From Bacteroidaceae bacterium (GTDB lineage Bacteria > Bacteroidota > Bacteroidia > Bacteroidales > Bacteroidaceae), in contig JAFVTT010000004.1 in NCBI GenBank assembly GCA_017503065.1, positions 1 through 57,982 on the forward strand: a DNA stretch of 57,982 nucleotides, written 5' to 3'. Made by a program: the position numbers and the translations under genes. Shown piece after piece: positions 6,983 through 15,056 of the stretch (position 1 is its first letter; each line of letters starts with the position of its first letter). The notes below the pieces were generated by a model. That model did no database searches and was not told the DNA's origin. It worked only from the letters and a program-made list of their open reading frames with translations.

Positions 6983-7663
6983 ATGATAAGAATAGAAAAA
7001 CTTGTGAAGACCTTCCGTACCGAGGAGGTGGAGACCGTGGCACTGAACGGAGTGGACATGGAAGTGAAGGAAGGCGAGTTCGTAGCCATCATGGGACCCA
7101 GCGGATGCGGAAAGTCAACCCTGCTGAACATCCTTGGCCTGCTGGACAACCCCGACTCCGGCACATATACGCTCGATGGCGAGGAAGTGGCCAATATGAA
7201 GGAACGTGAGCGCACACGTCTGCGCAAGGGACGCATAGGCTTCGTGTTCCAGAGTTTCAACCTCATCGACGAACTCACCGTGGAGGAGAACGTGGAACTG
7301 CAACTCAAGTACCTGGACGTGCCCAAAAGCGAGCGCAAGCAGAGGGTGCTGGACATCCTGCGCCGTGTGAACATGAGCCATCGTGCCAAGCACTATCCCC
7401 AGCAACTCTCAGGCGGTCAGCAGCAACGTGTGGCCATAGCACGTGCCGTGGTGGGTAAACCGCGCCTTATCCTGGCCGACGAGCCTACGGGTAACCTCGA
7501 TTCCAAGCACGGACAGGAGATAATGCAACTGCTATCCCAACTGAACAACGAGGGCACTACCATAGTGATGGTGACCCACTCGCAAAAGGATGCCACACAT
7601 GCCCACCGTGTCATCAACCTCTTCGACGGTCAGGTGGTGGACAATATGAACGGGTTGCTGTAG
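6983..7663 (+). CDS. ABC transporter ATP-binding protein (MacB/LolD type)
   Basis: 226 residues, full length for this class. Walker A is GPSGCGKST (residues 38-46), the signature is LSGGQQQRVAIARA and Walker B runs into DEPTGNLDS. The family acts as the cytoplasmic motor of MacB/FtsX/LolCDE-type mechanotransmission complexes, which move peptides or lipoproteins in the envelope rather than transport by alternating access. It is followed 43 nt later by its permease. A TATCTTTG promoter box at 6921 and two dyads upstream suggest control by the divergent two-component system. Confidence 0.95.
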   Translation: MIRIEKLVKTFRTEEVETVALNGVDMEVKEGEFVAIMGPSGCGKSTLLNILGLLDNPDSGTYTLDGEEVANMKERERTRLRKGRIGFVFQSFNLIDELTVEENVELQLKYLDVPKSERKQRVLDILRRVNMSHRAKHYPQQLSGGQQQRVAIARAVVGKPRLILADEPTGNLDSKHGQEIMQLLSQLNNEGTTIVMVTHSQKDATHAHRVINLFDGQVVDNMNGLL

Positions 7664-7706
7664 AGGTGGACCCATCCCGGCCTTCCCTGCGAGGGAAGGG
7701 GAGTAA

Positions 7707-10103
7707 ATGGACATTAAACGTAGAATAAGCATGAAATCATACTTCGTTTTTCTAAAGCGCAACAAACTATACACCGCCATACAGGTGTTCGGCCTTGTCG
7801 TGGCCCTGGGCTTTGTAATCCTGCTTGCCTCGCATGCACGTACAGAATATATGGTGGGCAAGACGCAAACCATGCCCGACAAACTCTATGTGATGGGTTC
7901 GCACAATTTGGCAGGCCTGACGGTGGGCACTGGACCCGAAATCTGTCCCAAGATACCGCAGATAAAGGGCTACACACGTGTGGGCGGTATCCGTCCGTGG
8001 GACGTGAAGGTGGGAGAGAATGGTTTCTCCACCAATGCCATGGCCCTGGACACCACTTTCTTTCAGTATTTTGACTATGAACTGCGCGGATGCGACCGCA
8101 AGAAGGTGCTGGCATCGCCCACGGACATCCTCGTAAGCGAGGAGTTTGCCAAAAGGGCCTTCCCCGACGGGGACGCCATAGGCAAGACCATAACCCTGTT
8201 GGGGCAGGAGGAACCGCTGACCGTCGTTGGTGTGATGGAGACCTTTGACGAGGACGACATCTTCACCCGTTCGGAGATATTCTACTCCATGCTTGTGGAG
8301 GAGCAGAGCCGTCATTGGCTGGACAACTTCGGTTCCATCGTCACCTTCGTCACCCTGAACGAGGGTGCATCCGTGGAGGAGGTAAAGGAGGCTCTGTTGG
8401 ATAAGTATATGGAGGTTTGGAACAGGTTTTGGACACGTGAGCCCAAGGACGGAAGTTTCCTGGGCGGAGTGTCGCTTATCCCTTTGAACGAATTCTATTT
8501 CTCCAACATTGCCACCAACTCAGGTTTCCGGCATAGCGATGTCACAATGGTGTGGATACTGGTGTGTGTGGCATTGGTGCTCCTTGTGTCTGCCGTGTTC
8601 AACTACGTCAACCTCACCACAGCCCTCATTGGCAAGCGTGCCAAGGAGATAGCCACACGCCGCCTTTTGGGCGATAGCATGGCAGAGGCCGTGGGGCGCA
8701 ACCTGCTGGAGTCGCTCGTGTTTACGGCAGGGTGCTTTGTGCTCGGCTGCATGGTGGCGGTGATGATGCGGCCATGGTTCGAGATGTTGCTCGATTTGGA
8801 AATACCCCTCTTTGCCGACTTCTTCTCCATTCTGGCCGCCATAGCCCTGCTTCTGGTGGTGTCGTTGATGGCAGGTCTGATTCCTGCGGTGATAGTGGCT
8901 CGTTTCAAGCCCATCGATGTGGTGAAGGGTTCGTTCCGTTTCCAGAGCAAGATGCGCCTGAGCCGTGTGTTCATCGTGGTGCAGAACCTCATCAGTACCA
9001 CCCTTATTGCCATAGGGCTTGTCATGCTTGCACAGATGCACCATCTGGCCACCCTGCCCATGGGTTATCGTACGGAAGGACTGGTGGAGATAGAGTGTTA
9101 TACGTATTCTTTCAATGTAGAACAACTGACTCCCATCCGCGACCGTCTGTTGGCCATGCCACAGGTAAAGCGCATCGGGTGGGCAATGAACATGCCTTGG
9201 CAATGCCAGACAAACGGAGTGCAGGAAAAGGGTAGTGGTGATGAACCTGTGTCTTCGTGGACCTTCGAATCCGCAATGGATACAACCTGCATGAGCATGC
9301 TCGGTTTCGAGATAGTGGAGCAGTACAGCGCCCCCGAAGACGGCAAGCATTATATTGCGGAGGAAACGCGCGACAGATATGGCATCAGTGCCGACAATCC
9401 CCTTGTGGGCGGTCAGATATCGGGCACGGCCAGTTATCCCGTTTGTGGCGTCATCAAGGACTATCGTTCGTTTAATCCCGTCGATGGCAACTCCATGGCC
9501 GACGGACACAATATCATTGCCGTAATGATGAACCCCAACCACTCCGCACGCATGATGGTAGAACTCTCCGAAGAGGGCATGGAGGACGTAGATGAGGCCA
9601 TCAGGCAGATGCAGGAAACGTGCCGTGCCGTAACGAAGGAGGCATGCGGAGTAGAAAAGGACTTCGACATCCGCACCGTGGACGATATCCTTGCCGCACC
9701 CATGGAGGAATTGGAGAACCTGCTCCTGATGGTTCTGTGCTTCATGTTCGTTTCAGTGCTGATTTCCGCCCTTGGCCTCTTTGCCATGTCCATCAGTTAC
9801 ACAGAGCAGCAGAGCAAGCAGATAGCCCTGCGCAAGGTGATGGGTGCCACGGTGACAGGTGCTTCATGGCAACTGGCACGCCCCTTCATCCTGCTCTCCC
9901 TCCTGGCTGCCGTGTTGTCCCTCCCCGTTGCCATCAAGGGTTCGCAAATGTATCTGGAACTCTTCCCCAACCGCATAGACTTCCCCTGGTGGCTGCTCGT
10001 TGTCTCCGTGCTCGTCACCCTGCTCATAGCCTTCCTCTCCATCTGCTGGCGCACCCTTTCCGTGGCACGCCGCAATCCGGTGGAAAGCATCAGGACGGAG
10101 TGA
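7707..10103 (+). CDS. ABC transporter permease, two FtsX domains (MacB-like)
   Basis: 798 residues. A first membrane segment (residues ~20-40) is followed by a large MacB-type periplasmic domain. Three membrane helices form the first FtsX domain (about 270-400), then there is a second N-terminal helix and periplasmic part, and a final FtsX block (about 680-790) ending in ARRNPVESIRTE. This double-module form is typical of Bacteroidota transporters next to Fis-type regulators. A purine-rich GGAAGGGGAG precedes the ATG at 7707; an alternative ATG lies 8 codons in. The stop codon TGA runs directly into the repeat tract at 10104. Confidence 0.92.
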   Translation: MDIKRRISMKSYFVFLKRNKLYTAIQVFGLVVALGFVILLASHARTEYMVGKTQTMPDKLYVMGSHNLAGLTVGTGPEICPKIPQIKGYTRVGGIRPWDVKVGENGFSTNAMALDTTFFQYFDYELRGCDRKKVLASPTDILVSEEFAKRAFPDGDAIGKTITLLGQEEPLTVVGVMETFDEDDIFTRSEIFYSMLVEEQSRHWLDNFGSIVTFVTLNEGASVEEVKEALLDKYMEVWNRFWTREPKDGSFLGGVSLIPLNEFYFSNIATNSGFRHSDVTMVWILVCVALVLLVSAVFNYVNLTTALIGKRAKEIATRRLLGDSMAEAVGRNLLESLVFTAGCFVLGCMVAVMMRPWFEMLLDLEIPLFADFFSILAAIALLLVVSLMAGLIPAVIVARFKPIDVVKGSFRFQSKMRLSRVFIVVQNLISTTLIAIGLVMLAQMHHLATLPMGYRTEGLVEIECYTYSFNVEQLTPIRDRLLAMPQVKRIGWAMNMPWQCQTNGVQEKGSGDEPVSSWTFESAMDTTCMSMLGFEIVEQYSAPEDGKHYIAEETRDRYGISADNPLVGGQISGTASYPVCGVIKDYRSFNPVDGNSMADGHNIIAVMMNPNHSARMMVELSEEGMEDVDEAIRQMQETCRAVTKEACGVEKDFDIRTVDDILAAPMEELENLLLMVLCFMFVSVLISALGLFAMSISYTEQQSKQIALRKVMGATVTGASWQLARPFILLSLLAAVLSLPVAIKGSQMYLELFPNRIDFPWWLLVVSVLVTLLIAFLSICWRTLSVARRNPVESIRTE

Positions 10104-10415
10104 GGCGAACGGAAAGCGGAAAACGGAAAACGGAAATCGGAAAACGGAAATCGGAAAACAAAATCGCTTACCCGCTCACCCGCTCACCCGCTCATCGCTC
10201 ATCCGCTCATCCGCTCACCGCTCATCCGCTCACCGCTCATCCGCTCACCGCTCATCCGCTCATCCGCTCACCGTTCCCCGTTTATGACATAAAAACTTAT
10301 TTGTGATGATTAGCATATTTGCCGCATCCCGATTGTGATAATTATGATTCCGGCACAAAAACGCCCCGAAGATGTGATATCCTCGGGGCGTTGTCCTTAT
10401 ATAAGGTGTTTATTG
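10104..10415. repeat. Low-complexity repeat tract (CGGAAA and CGCTCAY units)
   Basis: Directly after the permease stop there is a purine-rich run of CGGAAAA/CGGAAAT units (10108-10160). About a dozen YCGCTCA 7-8-mers follow (10171-10275), in the reverse orientation. Similar tracts lie at 22.9-23.2, 34.8-35.2 and 44.7 kb, each starting at a gene's stop codon. No coding sequence is seen. The terminator of the next gene lies at 10360-10392. Confidence 0.8.
10360..10392 (-). terminator. Terminator of the transglutaminase lipoprotein gene
   Basis: The stem AACGCCCCGA with TCGGGGCGTT is followed on the minus strand by a T-run, 24 nt after the stop at 10416. Confidence 0.85.
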
Positions 10416-11696
10416 TTAGTCGGCGATAACGTCCTTGATGCCGGTTTGGTCTTCACGGATAATCTGGAAACTGGGATGAACCTCAGAGAAAGCGTTAGCG
10501 CTTACTTCTGCATCAACGGGAACGTATGCCACCTTCAGGTTGGGGCACTTCTCCACGGCCCAGTCTTCAATCTTCTTGGTACCTTTCAGGAACACAATCT
10601 CTTCCAAGTTTGCGTGAGCCTTGATGGTCTCCTTACCGTAGGTTTCGGCCAACTTTAGTTCTACGCGCTTCATGGCGGCGGGAACGTAGATGGGTTCAAT
10701 CATGTTCTTGTGGTATACAACGCCACAGTAACTCATGAGTTCGGGGTTCTTGGGGTCGACATGTGCGGCTTCCACGTTGAGACCATGCTCGTTGAGACCA
10801 TAGAGGTTGTTTGAACCAAGGCTCACGATGTTTGCACCCAGATATATCTCCTTGACGGTGCTTGGAAGGTCAGTTTTGGGGTCAAAGGAATCAAGTTGGT
10901 ACTTGTAGCCGTCAACGAATGTTACGCTATAGGGCACAACCAGAACTTCCCCGGCGGTCTTTACGGTAGTCAGATTGAGCGTTTCGTTGGCATAGTTGAA
11001 AGAGAACTCCTCTGTTTCGTGGATGTTGCCATCGGCAAACAGGGGGAAGTATTCGTTGCCGTATTCAGAGAAACTGGCTGAGTTGTGTTCTCTGTTGTTG
11101 GTAGGGTCACTCAGGTACCAGGTGAGTTTGCCGTTGTTGTTCTTTATGCCTACATAGTTCCATGCGTGTCCCAAACCACGGAAATAACCGTTGGCGTTGA
11201 TTACGGGTATTTCCTGAGAAATGAGCATAACGTTAAGCAGGTTGGCGTATCCCTGGCATACGCACTTCTTGTTTATGAAGACGTTGTATGGTTCGTTGTC
11301 TTCTGGTCCTCCGGGGGCATTATTGTATGTTATATTCTTAGTAATCCATGTGAATATGGCCCTGTACTTGTCATATTCGGTTTCCTTGCCAGCAACAAGT
11401 CCGTCGGCAAATTCCTTGATTTCCTGGTACTGGAAATTGCTGAGTGGTTGGAAATTGCCGAAACTTGTGTAGAATGACTCGTCGGCTCTGATGAGCAGTT
11501 TTCTCAGTTTTTGTGCTGCTGTACCGGAAAGTTTGCCTGCATCGTCAGCCTCGGGGAAGTTTCTGGTGTCGTTGAACTCGGGCAGTTCTGTCTTGTCGTT
11601 GGGAAGGAGTTCGTCTGTCCCGTTGGGGTCGTTGCTGCAACTTGCCATGAAACCTGTGGCCAGGGCAAGTGACAGGATGTAGTAGATTTTCTTCAT
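10416..11696 (-). CDS. Lipoprotein with transglutaminase-like and LRR (BspA-type) domains
   Basis: 426 residues. The lipoprotein signal ends in M-A-S-C (Cys20). A transglutaminase/protease-like domain spans about residues 60-220, with Cys147 in V-C-Q-G-Y-A, His177 in GLGHAW and Asp197 in YLSDP as the likely triad. The C-terminal 170 residues show leucine-rich repeats of the BspA (LRR_5) type, such as PSTVKEIYLGANIVSLGSNNLYGL and ANLEEIVFLKGTKKIEDWAVEKCPNL. It is probably a surface-anchored cysteine hydrolase or cross-linking enzyme of the cell envelope; the substrate is unknown. A TATATTTG promoter box lies at 11732-11739 on the minus strand. It is single-gene, with a strong terminator. Confidence 0.9.
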   Translation of the reverse strand: MKKIYYILSLALATGFMASCSNDPNGTDELLPNDKTELPEFNDTRNFPEADDAGKLSGTAAQKLRKLLIRADESFYTSFGNFQPLSNFQYQEIKEFADGLVAGKETEYDKYRAIFTWITKNITYNNAPGGPEDNEPYNVFINKKCVCQGYANLLNVMLISQEIPVINANGYFRGLGHAWNYVGIKNNNGKLTWYLSDPTNNREHNSASFSEYGNEYFPLFADGNIHETEEFSFNYANETLNLTTVKTAGEVLVVPYSVTFVDGYKYQLDSFDPKTDLPSTVKEIYLGANIVSLGSNNLYGLNEHGLNVEAAHVDPKNPELMSYCGVVYHKNMIEPIYVPAAMKRVELKLAETYGKETIKAHANLEEIVFLKGTKKIEDWAVEKCPNLKVAYVPVDAEVSANAFSEVHPSFQIIREDQTGIKDVIAD

Positions 11697-11730
11697 GTGT
11701 ATTTTGGGTTTAAATTTAGTTGTAATCGTT

Positions 11731-11739
11731 GCAAATATA
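11731..11739 (-). promoter_or_regulatory. -7 promoter box of the transglutaminase lipoprotein gene
   Basis: TATATTTGC on the minus strand (Bacteroidota TAnnTTTG), 35 nt ahead of the start codon at 11696. No clear -33 box is seen. Confidence 0.6.
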
Positions 11740-11870
11740 TGTAATTATTATGTAATAATACGACATCTGCCTGTTAAATATTGCTAAGTTGCAGGAATGT
11801 GTATGTCTAAGGCGCATGAGGCATGGACCTGCCTATGGTGGGCTGTGTGCCCTATTATAGGTCTTGCACG

Positions 11871-12008
11871 TCAGATGCTTTCGTAGTAATCCAGGAATTC
11901 CTTGGGGAAGCGTACTGGCTTGTTCCTATCCATGTTGAAGTAGTATCCTACCTGTCGGGCGGTGCAGAAGATGCGTTCACCCTCCACTATTTCTATCTCT
12001 GCTTCGGA
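11871..12008 (-). pseudogene. 3' fragment of a hotdog-fold acyl-CoA thioesterase gene
   Basis: Reading the minus strand from 12008 gives 45 codons ending in a stop at 11871. The sequence contains E-A-E-I-E-I-V, R-N-K-P-V-R-F-P-K-E-F-L and a final YYESI, matching the C-terminal end of 4-hydroxybenzoyl-CoA thioesterase (YbgC-like) proteins, which are about 130-140 residues. The N-terminal two thirds are missing. The break falls exactly at the edge of a 38-bp G-rich repeat (12006-12043), so repeat insertion or recombination probably truncated the gene. No start codon is available for the fragment. Confidence 0.7.
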
Positions 12009-12043
12009 CCCTCCCCCCTTGCCCCTCCCAAGGGCGGGGAGTA
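12006..12043 (-). repeat. 38-bp G-rich repeat, copy 1
   Basis: On the minus strand the element reads TACTCCCCGCCCTTGGGAGG and then GGCAAGGGGGGAGGGTCC. Copies of the same length are at 24646-24683 and 46883-46920. It abuts the thioesterase remnant. Confidence 0.8.
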
Positions 12044-12080
12044 TAATGTACTGCCGATGTGGCCACGAGTCGGTTGTAAT

Positions 12081-12198
12081 TACTCCCTCCCATACAGGGG
12101 CGAACGAGGTCTTTTAGAAGATGGACTGAATGTCCATCTGTGCCTTGTGAGGGGAGCAATCCCCATTGCGACGCGCGGACTGGCTGGGGGAGGGGTCC
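12081..12198 (+). repeat. 38-bp-type repeat interrupted by a 76-bp hairpin repeat
   Basis: The outer ends (TACTCCCTCCCATACAGG at 12081 and GGCTGGGGGAGGGGTCC ending at 12198) match the two halves of the 38-bp element. Between them lies a 76-bp element (12098-12173) that recurs at 23018-23093 on the other strand. The 76-bp element contains an 8-bp perfect stem AGATGGAC/GTCCATCT and a second small hairpin GCAAT-CCCC-ATTGC. Confidence 0.75.
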
Positions 12199-12211
12199 GC
12201 TTGGTAAACAA

Positions 12212-12241
12212 AAAGAGGAGAGTCTCGAAACTCTCCTCTTT
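12212..12241 (-). terminator. Terminator of tRNA-Asp
   Basis: A 12-bp perfect stem AAAGAGGAGAGT with its complement and a 6-nt loop. On the minus strand it is followed by TTGTTT, directly after the tRNA-Asp 3' end. Confidence 0.85.
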
Positions 12242-12242
12242 G

Positions 12243-12316
12243 CGGTGCGGACGGGACTCGAACCCGCGACCCCTAGCGTGACAGGCTAGTATTCTAACCA
12301 GCTGAACTACCGCACC
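12243..12316 (-). tRNA. tRNA-Asp (GTC), solitary copy
   Basis: The 74-nt cloverleaf on the minus strand is identical to the body of the tRNA-Asp in the first cluster. Anticodon loop is CTGTCAC. Unlike that copy, no CCA is encoded (the 3' neighbour is CAA). It has its own promoter (12333-12376) and terminator. Confidence 0.96.
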
Positions 12317-12332
12317 AGCGTTTGTTCTTTCT

Positions 12333-12376
12333 GTTTTGCGAGTGCAAAGGTAAGACATTATTCCGAAACCTCCAAA
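12333..12376 (-). promoter_or_regulatory. Promoter of tRNA-Asp
   Basis: TTTG (complement 12373-12376), 20-nt spacer, then TACCTTTG and CACTCGCAAAAC (complement 12333-12352). The 20-nt block is identical to the tRNA-cluster and rRNA promoters in this window. Confidence 0.88.
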
Positions 12377-12473
12377 TGATTTGGCAAGTTTTTTTCATTT
12401 ATTCTGGAAATAAGTCTTCGGGTGGCTGTAGGTGTCGTGGCAGCCTTGTGCTAAAGGGGTGGGGCGAAAGTGC

Positions 12474-13613
12474 TCATTTGATATTTATGTTGCCATGCAT
12501 GTTTTCTATTTGGAAGAGTGTGGGGGCATTGGAAGATGTTCCGAAGTATCCTTCCTTGGAAGAGAAGAAGTCCTTTTCCACTATATGTGTGTTCTTGTGT
12601 TTTATTAGCCCGTCAATGCTTATTGAACCGAACTGGCTGCTCAGTTTGTAACCGGCATTTATCTGTTTGGGTATACGGAGGTTCAGGTCGGTGAAGGTGC
12701 CCTTCATGTAGAAACTCTCAAATTTGGCTTTCTCGCTGATGCTGACTTTAATCTTGGAGTGCTGGCTGTTGGGGATGTTGACGAGTGTGCCTGCCTGACT
12801 GAGTTCTATGGACGAGTGCTGGCTGGAAATGGTTGTCTTTCCTGTGGCCAGACCGATGTCTATGGTTGAGTGTTGTATGTTCATGTCCGCATCCTTGAAA
12901 CTTCCTATGCTGACATGTGAGAAACGTTCTTTAAGGGCAAGTGTGTTGCAGGTGCCTATGCTTACTTCTTTGCAATGGGAGTTTTTCATGTCCAACTGGT
13001 TGCATTTGCCTATGCTTACATTGCAGAACGATGCGTTTACCTTGGCCCGGTTGCTTCTGGTGAGATAAAGGTTGCCGTGTGCGGCCTCCAGGATACATTC
13101 TCCATCTGCCTTTATGTTCTGGCACAGCAAGGTTCCGAAACTGACCTTGGCCTCCAGTTTTGCGCATTCGTAGTCGGGGATGTGTATGTCTCCGAAAACG
13201 TTTAGTACGGTAAGCGACAGTTCGTTTTCTGGCACATACACCGCCCATGTGGACTCCATGCTGTTTTGCTTGTCGTTATTGCCTGTGTCGTTGCGTCTGA
13301 GTTCCAGACTATATGTGTTGCCCTCCTCCTGACGGATAATCTCCGTGCTTTCCAGCATTTTGTCGGCATAACTCTGGCTTTCGGCCTTTATGTGCAACTT
13401 GTAATCCAGTTCTATCACGTCCTTGTCCCAGACGTAGATCCTGATGTTGCCAAAGCGGTTGTTTAGTTTCAGCGTTGCGCCTCTCTTTACGTTCCGGAAG
13501 GTAATCTTCCCGGTCTTGCTTCTCTCGAATTGTACCTCGCTTGCAAGGGCATGCGGCATGGCTATGGCGAGTAGTGCCAATAGCAGGCATAGTGTTCTGG
13601 CGATGTGTCTCAT
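12474..13613 (-). CDS. Secreted beta-helical adhesin-like protein (DUF4097/GIN-like)
   Basis: 379 residues with a signal peptide ending near ALAS. The mature protein is made of short, regularly spaced strands with repeated motifs such as VSIGKCNQLDMKNSHCKEVSIGTCN and SQHSSIELSQ...SQHSKIKVS, typical of right-handed beta-helix DUF4097/DUF2807 proteins. It is the last gene of the ECF sigma operon, 14 nt after the membrane protein gene. In Bacteroidota such operons often end in a protein of this class that may be the sensed or regulated envelope component; that role is an inference. Three Cys occur in the repeat region. Confidence 0.85.
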   Translation of the reverse strand: MRHIARTLCLLLALLAIAMPHALASEVQFERSKTGKITFRNVKRGATLKLNNRFGNIRIYVWDKDVIELDYKLHIKAESQSYADKMLESTEIIRQEEGNTYSLELRRNDTGNNDKQNSMESTWAVYVPENELSLTVLNVFGDIHIPDYECAKLEAKVSFGTLLCQNIKADGECILEAAHGNLYLTRSNRAKVNASFCNVSIGKCNQLDMKNSHCKEVSIGTCNTLALKERFSHVSIGSFKDADMNIQHSTIDIGLATGKTTISSQHSSIELSQAGTLVNIPNSQHSKIKVSISEKAKFESFYMKGTFTDLNLRIPKQINAGYKLSSQFGSISIDGLIKHKNTHIVEKDFFSSKEGYFGTSSNAPTLFQIENMHGNINIK

Positions 13614-13627
13614 ATTTCTTGGGGTGT

Positions 13628-14164
13628 TTATTGTTGTTTGCTTTGTCGTGCCTGTTTGCCTTCGTTCAGTATAGTGTGTATGTATTGCAGGCTTCTAAGG
13701 TGCGACTGGTATATGGATGCTATATGGTATATCTTTTCGTCTTCGGACAGATGCTCTCCGTCAATGTCGGCAACGAGCGAATCCGGTGCCATGTTAATCT
13801 TGGTGACTTCGTCCATGAGCCTGTCTCTGGTTTTGGGGTCAAGTTCTTTACTCAGGTTGACGATGAACTCGGTTTCGTTCCACAACAGGGACCTGTAATA
13901 GCCACGTACTTCCGCAATCATCAGATCGGTTTCGGTGGGAGGGGCTTCATCCCTGTGCATGCCGGGTGTGACGAAGAAGAACAGCAGCAGGGATGCGGCA
14001 ATGGCCGCGGAGGTTAGCAGGCGCCATGTTTTCCGCCGCTTCTTCTCGCGCTCGGCTTTCTCCAGCCGTTTCATGAACCTTTCCCTGCTTCCCAGTGGAA
14101 GTAGGGGGATGTCAATGCTTGACTTGATTAGAAGTTCCAGTTCTGTGTCATTTATGTTTTTCAT
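13628..14164 (-). CDS. Single-pass membrane protein, putative anti-sigma factor
   Basis: 178 residues: a ~45-residue basic cytoplasmic N-terminus, one membrane helix (about residues 47-67: TSAAIAASLLLFFFV), then a soluble helical extracytoplasmic domain. The order sigma factor / single-pass protein, with a 17-nt overlap with the ECF sigma gene, is that expected for a cognate anti-sigma factor. The N-terminal part lacks an obvious zinc-binding anti-sigma motif, so the call rests on context and topology. Confidence 0.72.
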   Translation of the reverse strand: MKNINDTELELLIKSSIDIPLLPLGSRERFMKRLEKAEREKKRRKTWRLLTSAAIAASLLLFFFVTPGMHRDEAPPTETDLMIAEVRGYYRSLLWNETEFIVNLSKELDPKTRDRLMDEVTKINMAPDSLVADIDGEHLSEDEKIYHIASIYQSHLRSLQYIHTILNEGKQARQSKQQ

Positions 14165-14687
14165 ATCGGAAGCATTTTATCAGTTTCTGTTTTGCCCGTG
14201 TCAACTGTGTCCTGATGGTAGAGGGTTTGGCATGTAGCAGGGAGGCAATGTCGTCCGAACTCAGGTCCTCCACTACGGATAATAGCAGCACCGTCTTGTA
14301 TTTCTCCGGCAGGGAATCGATGGCCTGACGCAGATTTCCGCTCCTTTCCGCATCAATCAGCATGTCGTCTGTCTCCTCGTCTGCGGTGATGTCAATGCCG
14401 TCCTCCCAACAGTCCCATCTGTTTTTCTGCTTTCTCAGGCGGTCTATGGTTTCGTTTATGGTTATACGCCTGAGTCTTCGTTCCATGTCTGCCTGTCTGT
14501 CCAGCATCTGTATTTTTCCGGTAAGCGGGAGTAACAGGACTTCCTGTACTATATCCTCCGCTTCGTACTCATCGCCTATAAGACGGCATGCCGTGGAGAA
14601 CATGGTTTGTGCAAACAGATAGTAGAAGGCCGTCTGTGCACTTCTGTCCCTGTTCCGGCATCCCTTTATGATTTCATCGTAACTCAC
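14148..14687 (-). CDS. ECF-type RNA polymerase sigma factor
   Basis: 179 residues, normal for group IV sigma-70 factors. Region 2 includes AFYYLFAQTMFSTACRLIGDEYEAEDIVQEVLLL, the usual D-A-E-D-I-V-Q-E core. Region 4 includes LPEKYKTVLLLSVVEDLSSDDIASLLHAKPSTIRTQLTRAKQKL, the -35-recognition HTH. It heads a three-gene leftward operon (sigma, membrane protein, adhesin-like protein), with a 17-nt overlap to the next gene. The upstream region at 14.7-15.0 kb carries GTAC-dyad repeats that may be regulatory. Confidence 0.95.
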   Translation of the reverse strand: MSYDEIIKGCRNRDRSAQTAFYYLFAQTMFSTACRLIGDEYEAEDIVQEVLLLPLTGKIQMLDRQADMERRLRRITINETIDRLRKQKNRWDCWEDGIDITADEETDDMLIDAERSGNLRQAIDSLPEKYKTVLLLSVVEDLSSDDIASLLHAKPSTIRTQLTRAKQKLIKCFRYEKHK

Positions 14688-15056
14688 TTCTTGTCGTTGT
14701 TATAGGCAATGTTTCTGTCTATATAACGTAAACCGGCGGTGGTTTGCTACAAGGAAAGGCATTTTTTTTCGCGCTTAAGGGCAAAAAACATTCCAGTACC
14801 GATTTTTGTACCCTGCATTCGGTACTGGAGTACCATCGTGGCGGTATTGGAGTACCCTCGTGTCGTTACTGCAGTACCGACGTGAGAGTACTGGCTCTGT
14901 AAAGGGGAGCATGCCGATGGGGGCCGGTACATTATAATAAATGATGTGGGGACGAAGTGTGGGTATTGGCCCGATTGGGGGTAGACATAGCAGTGAGGCT
15001 GTATCGGACCTCCTCCGGTACAGCCTCACTTTGATTGTTGCATGACTCGCTCTCCG
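14688..15056. repeat. Intergenic region with 22-bp GTAC-dyad tandem repeats
   Basis: Three consecutive 22-bp units at 14821-14842, 14843-14864 and 14865-14886, each centred on GGTAYTGGAGTACC or a close variant. A partial fourth unit follows, and related CAGTACC/TGTACC half-sites lie upstream at 14792-14812. A hairpin AGTGAGGCTGTA/TACAGCCTCACT lies at 14992-15030. No gene is seen. Confidence 0.75.
14992..15030. terminator. Hairpin downstream of the DUF4878 lipoprotein gene
   Basis: A 12-bp perfect stem with inner mismatched pairs, 26 nt past the stop at 15057. The tail on either strand is only weakly T-rich, so termination is likely but not certain. Confidence 0.55.

Noticed and set aside
10171..10276. 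CRISPR array at one of the CGCTCAY tracts
   Set aside because: Units are 7-8 bp with no unique spacers and no cas genes.
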